Below are positions 1 through 4,520 of a stretch of 5,951 bases of DNA, piece by piece. The notes under the pieces were generated by a model that ran no database searches, had not been told where the DNA came from, and was given only the letters and a program-made list of their open reading frames with translations. The stretch comes from an uncultured Francisella sp. (GTDB lineage Bacteria > Pseudomonadota > Gammaproteobacteria > Burkholderiales > Neisseriaceae), in NCBI GenBank assembly GCA_905373555.1, contig CAJPTP010000071.1, positions 1-5,951 of the forward strand, in the 5' to 3' direction. The stretch's first letter is position 1. Each line of letters starts with the position of its first letter. The translations under genes and the position numbers were made by a program.

Positions 1-19
1 CCATCATTTTTTAAGGATA

Positions 20-598
20 TTATTCGCCGTATCTATCGAATGAACTTAATTGAACTTCAACAGCTTCTGCGACCTCTCTAAATCCAACGTCGTTTTTATA
101 TATTTTTAGCAAGTTCAATATATCGCCCACTGTCTGCGCTCGCTCGATCATGGAAAGCAGCGCGCTCCATCCTCCGGCGGAGGGCTTTTGCCGGATCCAC
201 TGCGGTTGGGTTTCTTTCTCATCGTTCGTTTCCTGATCTTCGATGTCATTTTCCCTTCTGATCTGTTTCAATGCCCACATAATCAACGATGATTTAACAA
301 AATCAAAGCATTGACCGTTGTCGAAATTTTCTGTCTCGATTGAAGTATAAAAACAGACATTAAACAGATTAATGATTTTGCTGATCCAACCGGGGCCTTT
401 TGGGCCCAAAACATTTACATTCGATATCAATAAGGTCTTTTCGCTTGTCAGCAAGAGGCCGTTCTTATAAGTTTTGTTAATTTCCCATGGCCATCCTCTG
501 CAAGCGCGCAAGTCCGACCCTCTGATCAGCTGAACATACTCGTCGGTTCTAATCACAAGGACAAGCTCTTCATTGTCAATCCGGGGATCATTGAGCAT
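20..598 (-). CDS. Uncharacterised 192-residue protein, downstream member of a tandem paralogue pair
   Basis: Complete gene; I do not recognise the family. The ATG at 596-598 is preceded by AGGAG (605-609) at 6-nt spacing, which supports this start. The protein aligns without gaps to the product of the upstream gene at 894-1466, with about 81 of 190 positions identical by hand count. Shared blocks are IRTD (16-19), QLIR..DL (23-30), GWPWEI (35-40), LLTSEK (49-54), KPSxGGW.ALL (138-148), LKIYK.DV (164-171) and REVAEAVE (174-181). The middle (about 61-130) diverges and includes a charged stretch at about 114-130. I see no signal peptide or convincing membrane segment, so it is probably cytoplasmic. 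Base composition is AT-rich compared with the trpD-rlmJ side, which suggests horizontal acquisition. Duplicated small soluble proteins of this kind are often immunity proteins, but that is inference only; no catalytic residues can be assigned. Confidence 0.85.
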   Translation of the reverse strand: MLNDPRIDNEELVLVIRTDEYVQLIRGSDLRACRGWPWEINKTYKNGLLLTSEKTLLISNVNVLGPKGPGWISKIINLFNVCFYTSIETENFDNGQCFDFVKSSLIMWALKQIRRENDIEDQETNDEKETQPQWIRQKPSAGGWSALLSMIERAQTVGDILNLLKIYKNDVGFREVAEAVEVQLSSFDRYGE

Positions 599-604
599 TT
601 TGCT

Positions 605-609
605 CTCCT
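605..609 (-). promoter_or_regulatory. Ribosome binding site for the gene at 20-598
   Basis: On the minus strand AGGAG lies 6 nt before the ATG at 596-598. It fixes the start and makes this product almost the same length as its upstream paralogue. Confidence 0.7.
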
Positions 610-808
610 ACGCTTTGCCGTGTTAAGAAAAAAGAAGGGAAAGTATGCGAGAAGCGTTGAAACCCTCTCCTGTCGGAGTTGTTTGCGCCAGTGTGGAAAT
701 CAAAGGAAAAACTCTCAAGTGACCGTTGAAGATCCGGATTTATTTTCTTCGAGCTTGCACAACACGACATCCAGATAAGCGGTTATGTCATGATTTCACA
801 TTTTTTTG

Positions 809-836
809 ATATTAACACTTCTCTAATACTTTCCAA
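809..836 (-). promoter_or_regulatory. Possible sigma-70-type promoter for the gene at 20-598
   Basis: Read on the minus strand, TTGGAA (831-836) and TAATAT (809-814) are 16 bp apart, each matching 4 of 6 positions of the sigma-70 consensus. It lies between the two paralogues and would allow separate expression of the downstream copy, leaving a leader of about 200 nt. AT-rich DNA yields such matches by chance, so this is weak. Confidence 0.25.
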
Positions 837-893
837 AAGAATTAAGATCTATTTCCATGAAGCAACTAAAACACCCTGTGCTCTTTTTTATTT

Positions 894-1466
894 TCATAAA
901 AAGTCATAGCAAGTAACGCTGTATTCAACAGCTTCCGCCACCTCTCTATATTCAACATCATATTTGTATATTTTTAGAGATTGAAATATATCTTTAACAG
1001 TCTTCGCTTGATCGATTCCGACAAGCAGAGCGCCCCATCCCCCGGATGATGGTTTGTCTCGGAAAAACTGCGGATAATCATCTTGCTCTTCAAGTTTCTC
1101 CCACTTTATTACCCCATAGTAGACGCGGGCATTTTGAGTTGCCCACTTCTTTATTGATCTTTTTATAAAACTAAAATTTTTGTCGGCGTCGATTGGCGAA
1201 GTTTCTAACGACACTGCATAAAAATTACTTAGAAAATTAAAAAATTTACCAATAAAATTACCCCCATACACAGAACAAATTTTTATTCTTGATATTTTCG
1301 TTGCTTTCTCTGACGTCAAAAGAATGCAATCTTTGTACTTCTTTTTGATTTCCCACGGCCACCCCTGAATAGCATCCAGATCAACCGCCCGAATTAACTG
1401 CGCAACTCCGTCGGTTCGAATCAGAAAATGGATCTCGTCGTCTTCCGTTGGGTCAAGGGAACACAT
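894..1466 (-). CDS. Uncharacterised 190-residue protein, upstream member of a tandem paralogue pair
   Basis: Complete gene; family not recognised. The frame is open up to an ATG at 1607, but the ATG at 1464-1466 is the better start. It has GAGGAG (1474-1479) 7 nt upstream, and it makes the protein align with its paralogue (20-598) from residue 1 without gaps at about 43% identity. Residues 1-47 of the longer version are Arg/Ser-rich and have no counterpart in the paralogue. Conserved blocks are LIRTD (15-19), QLIR..DL (23-30), GWPWEI (35-40), LLTSEK (49-54), KPSSGGW.ALL (138-148), LKIYK.DV (164-171) and REVAEAVE (174-181). Aromatic and Lys residues are frequent around 72-83 and 103-122. No signal peptide or clear membrane helix is seen. 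The start codon overlaps the last 14 bases of an open frame from upstream (1453-1686), which would permit translational coupling if that frame is expressed. Composition is AT-rich, unlike the genes to the right. Confidence 0.85.
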   Translation of the reverse strand: MCSLDPTEDDEIHFLIRTDGVAQLIRAVDLDAIQGWPWEIKKKYKDCILLTSEKATKISRIKICSVYGGNFIGKFFNFLSNFYAVSLETSPIDADKNFSFIKRSIKKWATQNARVYYGVIKWEKLEEQDDYPQFFRDKPSSGGWGALLVGIDQAKTVKDIFQSLKIYKYDVEYREVAEAVEYSVTCYDFL

Positions 1467-1686
1467 TGTCGATCTCCTCGCCTTCATCGCGCTTCGCGAT
1501 AACGAGCGGTTGCAGCAAGAAACAGCCGGCATTCTCCCGAACGCTTCCGGCGAGCGGTTGCGGCACTGCCCCCATCGATGCGGGATGACGGATGGGCTTG
1601 TCGTCAAACCATGAGCTTAGCGCAATGACAACCTCGGGCAGGCTTTCCATCGCATCAGAATCGTATTGTCCATTCTTGTTCTCTCT
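1453..1686 (-). pseudogene. Possible 3' remnant of a lost upstream gene, overlapping the next start
   Basis: A minus-strand frame ends with TGA at 1453-1455, 14 bases inside the start of the gene at 894-1466. Its last 77 or so codons read like an ordinary mixed protein sequence, including ESLPEVVIALSSWFDDKPI and, nearer the end, LLQPLVIAKRDEGEEIDNVF. Further upstream (above about 1686) the same frame becomes Arg/Gly-rich and looks non-coding. The only late ATG (1648-1650, giving 65 codons) has no convincing Shine-Dalgarno sequence. I read this as the C-terminal end of a truncated gene, perhaps the former partner of the downstream small gene, but I cannot name the family. It could also be a small intact overlapping gene or chance. 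An 11-bp direct repeat, CGAGCGGTTGC, occurs at about 1502-1512 and 1550-1560. Confidence 0.3.
1474..1479 (-). promoter_or_regulatory. Ribosome binding site deciding the start of the gene at 894-1466
   Basis: Minus-strand GAGGAG lies 7 nt before the ATG at 1464-1466. This favours the internal start over the ATG at 1607, in agreement with the length of the paralogue. Confidence 0.75.
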
Positions 1687-1739
1687 TAAACCGCCCAGGG
1701 TCGTCCGTTTGCCGCGCCTCCGGGAACGACGGCAAAACC

Positions 1740-1755
1740 GCGGGGCTTGCCCCGC
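1740..1755 (-). terminator. Possible weak intrinsic terminator downstream of rlmJ
   Basis: GCGGGGC (1740-1746) and GCCCCGC (1749-1755) are perfect inverted repeats. On the minus strand the hairpin is followed by GGTTTTG, a short T run. It could end transcription from trpD-rlmJ, but it lies about 290 bases past the rlmJ stop, the loop is very tight and the T tract is poor, so chance in GC-rich DNA is plausible. Confidence 0.25.
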
Positions 1756-1854
1756 CCCACGCTCCGGCGTCGAGCCTTTGCGGCCGCGCCGCTTTCGGAT
1801 GCCGCCCAATTCACCCCAAAGGCTCATCGCATCGCCTTGACGGCGTCCTTAAGA

Positions 1855-1964
1855 TGTCAGGATCAAACCGGCGCGCCAAGCTTCCCGGGCGTCTCGGCGG
1901 CGCCTCGGAAAAACCCGCGCGGATCAAAATTCGACCCCTGTTTCATCAAAACGCCTGGATCAAT
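1855..1964. repeat. GGATCAA direct-repeat cluster, possible insertion-sequence end relic
   Basis: GGATCAA occurs three times in about 105 bases, at 1860-1866, 1921-1927 and 1957-1963; the first two extend to GGATCAAA. The first is preceded by TGTCA (1855-1859), and the second is followed by ATTCGACCCC. Termini of IS21-family elements often begin with TG and carry several short internal repeats with motifs of this general look. No transposase frame is present, so at most this is a degraded terminus. The match is by impression, not by comparison with a database. Confidence 0.25.
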
Positions 1965-2042
1965 CGGGCATGGACGGCCAACCGGGCCGACCGGGTTTCG
2001 TTTCCATCGAGCGCAAAGAGCGCGGGCCTCTTTCTCGACGGC

Positions 2043-3260
2043 TTATTCGTTCTTGGCGTTTTTGTCGATCCCCTTTGGCGGCCGGGCGGAAATCTTTGAC
2101 GCATGCCGTGGCCGGGGGGATGAGGGCATTTGAACGCGATTGAGGGGAGCGGCGGCGGGCGCTCGCTTGGAGACTCCGATCGGGCCCGCCTTTTTCGAGG
2201 CCCCAACCGATCCCGACGGGCCCAATTCGCCGCCGCTCGATCCCGACCTGTTCGATTTTCGCCCTCCTGCCGCAACCGGCCTCGATCCCGCGGCTTTCCC
2301 CGCTGCGACGGGTTTGCCCAAGCGAACTCGGGGCGCGCCGCGCGAGAGGAACGATGCGCCGGACGCGGGATGCGCGGCGCGGAGGGGCGCGGCCGGCCTC
2401 TTGGGCGCGTCGGCCGAGCGCTCGACCGAGAGCCCTTTTGCCCCAAAATCCGACAAAATCTCGGCCAAAAGCGGCATGGACTCGCGTTCGGCCTCGATCA
2501 GGCCGTACGGGGGGTTGACGATGAACATGCCGCTTCCCGTCATCCCGCGCTCAACCTTGTCCGGATCGACGCAGCGCAGCCGCACCTCATCGAAGGGAAC
2601 CCCAAACTCGGCGCAGGCCGCGCGCAGCTTGACCGACATCGCCTCGCTTTCGCTGCGGCCTTTGAGGATGGGATACCAAATCATGGCGCAGAGGGCGGAG
2701 AACTTGCCCAAGGCGGCCCGAAGAGCCTTCGGGGCCCGCAGATAGTCCGACACGACCTCGTAGGACGGGTCGATCAGGGCCACCGCGCGCCGAGGCGGAG
2801 GGGGCAGGACTTTGGCCAAGCCCTCGAAGCCATCCCCCTTTTCCGCCAAAGCCATTTTTCCCGGGGCGTACTTGCCGACATTGCGCCGCAAGAGCTCAAA
2901 CTCTTTCGGATGAGCCTCGAACAGCCGAAGCTTGTCCCCTCCGCGCATCAATGAGGCGGCCAAAACCCATGAGCCCGCGTAGCGGCCGGGCCCGGCGACG
3001 TTGGCTTGCGCTTGCGAAAAGCGCTCCAAGCGCCCGTCTTTGAGCGGGCTGTCTTTCAGCGCCAGCCACCCGCTTTGGCTTTCCGCCAAGCGCTCGGCCC
3101 GCGGGTCGGACAGAAGGTACATCCCCGCCCCGCTGTGCGTGTCGACGTACCAAAACGGCTTTTCCTTGAGCTTGAAATACTCGATCGCCTCAAACAGGCA
3201 AAAGTGCTTGAGCGCGTCGGCGTGGTTGCCCGCATGAAAAGCGTGTCTGTAACTCAGCAT
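2043..3260 (-). CDS. rlmJ: RlmJ, 23S rRNA (adenine-2030-N6)-methyltransferase, with extended C-terminal tail
   Basis: RlmJ transfers a methyl group from S-adenosylmethionine to N6 of A2030 in 23S rRNA. The chosen start, ATG at 3258-3260, gives the family's hallmark N-terminus MLSYRH.FHAGNHAD.LKH and has AAGGA (3268-3272) 7 nt upstream. The frame opens earlier at 3302, but those 14 residues are not family-like. Visible motifs are DTHSGAG (40-46), the SAM-binding region; LIDPSYE (162-168), aligned with the DPPY catalytic motif of amino-methyltransferases, with Ser in the third position; IWYP (194-197); and GMTGSGM..VNPPY (239-252). The core ends near residue 284, close to the full length of E. 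coli RlmJ (280). The product is 405 residues, so about 120 extra residues follow. This tail is rich in Ala, Pro, Ser and Gly and strongly basic (about 24 Lys/Arg against 4 Asp/Glu), probably disordered. It starts 38 bp after trpD and is likely co-transcribed with it. Confidence 0.93.
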   Translation of the reverse strand: MLSYRHAFHAGNHADALKHFCLFEAIEYFKLKEKPFWYVDTHSGAGMYLLSDPRAERLAESQSGWLALKDSPLKDGRLERFSQAQANVAGPGRYAGSWVLAASLMRGGDKLRLFEAHPKEFELLRRNVGKYAPGKMALAEKGDGFEGLAKVLPPPPRRAVALIDPSYEVVSDYLRAPKALRAALGKFSALCAMIWYPILKGRSESEAMSVKLRAACAEFGVPFDEVRLRCVDPDKVERGMTGSGMFIVNPPYGLIEAERESMPLLAEILSDFGAKGLSVERSADAPKRPAAPLRAAHPASGASFLSRGAPRVRLGKPVAAGKAAGSRPVAAGGRKSNRSGSSGGELGPSGSVGASKKAGPIGVSKRAPAAAPLNRVQMPSSPRPRHASKISARPPKGIDKNAKNE

Positions 3261-3267
3261 GTTCGAA

Positions 3268-3272
3268 TCCTT
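3268..3272 (-). promoter_or_regulatory. Ribosome binding site of rlmJ
   Basis: Minus-strand AAGGA lies 7 nt before the ATG at 3258-3260, within the 38-bp gap after trpD. It supports the internal start that gives the canonical RlmJ N-terminus. Confidence 0.65.
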
Positions 3273-3298
3273 GGGACGTTCCCCGATCCGCCCGGCCC

Positions 3299-4351
3299 TC
3301 AAGCGTTCCGCTTGCCCGTCTCTTTGGCCAGCTTTTGGGTTTCGGCCACAAATTCCTTTTGCTTGGCCAGAGCCTTGCCCGAATCGATCGCCATGGCCGC
3401 CATTTCGACGCCCTCCCCCAAGTCATTGGCGATCCCGGCGCAGTACAGGCATGCCGCCGCGTTGAGCAAAACCACGTCGCGATGGGGTCCGCGATCCCCG
3501 CTTAGCGCCGACATGATTTTGTCCACTGACTCCTTGGGGCTGCCGGCGCGTATGCCCTTGAGCGACTCGGCCCGTTTTATGCCAAACCGCTCGGGCTCGA
3601 TTTCGTAATACGAGATCTCGCCGTCTTTGAGCTCGGCCACGCGGGTGGGGCCCGTGACCGTGATTTCATCCAAGCCATCCGAGCCGTGCGCCACAATCAC
3701 GCGCTTGCGGCCCATTTGCTTGCTCGCGTGGGCGCAAATGCTCAGCAAATCAGGATGGAAGACGCCCAACACCTGGTTGGCCGCGTCGGTGGGGTTGGCC
3801 AAACAACCCAAAATGTTGAACATCGTGCGCACCCCCAACGCCTTGCGCACGGGGGCGACGTATTTCATCGCCGCGTGATGCATCTGCGCGAACATGAAAC
3901 CCACGCCGCACTCCTCGATGCTTTGGGCGATCTGCTCGGGGCCAAGCTCAATGCAGGCGCCCATCTGCTCGACGGCGTCGGCCGCGCCCGACTTGGAGGT
4001 CACGGCGCGGTTGCCGTGTTTGGCGATCAAGGCGCCCATGGAGCCCGCGACGAACATCGCCGCCGTGGAAATGTTGAAGGTTTGGGCGTTGTCGCCCCCC
4101 GTGCCGACGATGTCGACCAGCTTTTCCTTGTTTTTGGCGGGCACCTTCACCATAAACTCGCGCAGCGCGTTGGTCGCCGCGACGATCTCGGAGTTGCTTT
4201 CGACCTTGATGCGCAAGCCGATCAGGATGGCGGCGATGGCCTCGGGGCAAACCTCGCCGCGCATGATCCGTCGCATCAAGTCGGTCATCTCGTCGTAATA
4301 GATCTCGTTGCTGTCGATCAGCCTGTTCAAGGCGTCTTGGACGCTAAACAT
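3299..4351 (-). CDS. trpD: Anthranilate phosphoribosyltransferase
   Basis: TrpD joins anthranilate to phosphoribosyl pyrophosphate to give N-(5'-phosphoribosyl)anthranilate, the second step of tryptophan synthesis from chorismate, in the cytoplasm. From the chosen start (ATG 4349-4351) the protein has 350 residues, normal for the family. Visible motifs are DEM..LMRRIMRGE (20-33) in the N-terminal helical domain, VGTGGD (82-87) and NIST (93-96) for the PRPP site, KHGNR (111-115), SGAAD (121-125), MHHA (157-160), VRKALGVRTMFN (168-179), DGLDE (225-229) for metal binding, and RDVVLLNAAA (291-300). The usual LGPLxNP is LGCLANP here (181-187). An ATG four codons upstream (4363) is possible, but GGAG (4357-4360) sits 5 nt before the chosen one. 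These motifs fit catalytic TrpD better than the DNA-binding YbiB/TrpD2 relatives. Neither trpG nor trpC adjoins it; rlmJ follows after 38 bp and the gene upstream is unrelated. Confidence 0.95.
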   Translation of the reverse strand: MFSVQDALNRLIDSNEIYYDEMTDLMRRIMRGEVCPEAIAAILIGLRIKVESNSEIVAATNALREFMVKVPAKNKEKLVDIVGTGGDNAQTFNISTAAMFVAGSMGALIAKHGNRAVTSKSGAADAVEQMGACIELGPEQIAQSIEECGVGFMFAQMHHAAMKYVAPVRKALGVRTMFNILGCLANPTDAANQVLGVFHPDLLSICAHASKQMGRKRVIVAHGSDGLDEITVTGPTRVAELKDGEISYYEIEPERFGIKRAESLKGIRAGSPKESVDKIMSALSGDRGPHRDVVLLNAAACLYCAGIANDLGEGVEMAAMAIDSGKALAKQKEFVAETQKLAKETGKRNA

Positions 4352-4356
4352 CTTTT

Positions 4357-4360
4357 CTCC
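4357..4360 (-). promoter_or_regulatory. Ribosome binding site deciding the trpD start
   Basis: Minus-strand GGAG lies 5 nt before the ATG at 4349-4351. The alternative ATG at 4361-4363 directly abuts this motif and has no good Shine-Dalgarno sequence of its own. Confidence 0.55.
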
Positions 4361-4469
4361 CATCCGGCCGACGCCATGCGGCGCGGCGCTTTGCGTTGCG
4401 GGCTTGGGCCCGGTTGTTCCGACGGTTCGTCGGGCTTTGCCGCGCGCGCCGGGCTGTGGGGTAAAACAG

Positions 4470-4503
4470 AAAGATCAGCCGCAGGCGCCCGCGGCTGATC
4501 TTT
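4470..4503 (-). terminator. Rho-independent terminator of the gene at 4521-5951
   Basis: A perfect 13-bp inverted repeat (4470-4482 with 4491-4503) encloses an 8-nt loop. The core is GATCAGCCGC / GCGGCTGATC, flanked by A-T pairs. Read on the minus strand it begins 17 nt after the stop codon at 4521-4523 and is followed by TTTCTGTTTTA. It isolates trpD-rlmJ from the gene to the right, so trpD should have its own promoter within 4352-4469, where I see no clear -35/-10 pair. Confidence 0.85.
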
Positions 4504-4520
4504 GAATTCGGCGCGCCGCC

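Larger units (their letters stand above)
599..893. other. AT-rich intergenic region between the two paralogues
   Basis: This stretch of 295 bases separates the paralogous genes and is strongly AT-rich in its right half; bases 781-840 contain only 16 G or C in 60. A 60-codon minus frame (588-770) crosses most of it, but its start has no Shine-Dalgarno sequence and its product is a Ser/Phe-rich sequence without recognisable features, so I do not call it a gene. I see no tRNA or strong terminator here. A possible promoter is listed separately. Confidence 0.6.
1687..2042. other. GC-rich intergenic region without a confident gene
   Basis: This stretch lies between the end of rlmJ and the remnant frame. 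Several open frames cross it on both strands, but their translations are Arg/Pro-rich and low in complexity, as expected of non-coding high-GC DNA. It holds a GC-rich hairpin (1740-1755) and a cluster of GGATCAA repeats (1860-1963), listed separately. The composition shift from GC-rich to AT-rich DNA lies just to the left, at about 1450-1690. Confidence 0.55.

Noticed and set aside
1..19. Two ATG codons on the minus strand at 2-7 that might start another gene
   Set aside because: There is no Shine-Dalgarno sequence before them and too little sequence to judge a frame.
588..770. 60-codon minus-strand frame between the paralogues
   Set aside because: No Shine-Dalgarno sequence precedes its start and the sequence has no recognisable feature; the overlap with the next gene start may be chance.
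843..893. Possible terminator hairpin after the gene at 894-1466
   Set aside because: The best stem around the CACAGGGTG segment is short, has a 3-nt loop and includes two G-U pairs, so it is too weak to call.
1467..1607. N-terminal extension of the first paralogue up to the ATG at 1607
   Set aside because: The 47 extra residues are Arg/Ser-rich, absent from the paralogue, and a strong ribosome binding site supports the start at 1466.
2130..2954. Long plus-strand open frame of 274 codons opposite rlmJ
   Set aside because: It is antisense to a clearly recognisable RlmJ, is Arg/Gly/Ala-rich, and reflects the scarcity of stops in GC-rich DNA.
4419..4433. Small inverted repeat CCGACG-GTT-CGTCGG upstream of trpD
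   Set aside because: A 6-bp stem in GC-rich DNA is expected by chance, and there is no T tract, leader peptide or Trp codon run to suggest attenuation.
3686..4498. Plus-strand open frame of 270 codons opposite trpD
   Set aside because: It is His/Ala/Gly-rich antisense translation of a strongly conserved gene, with no domain-like pattern.
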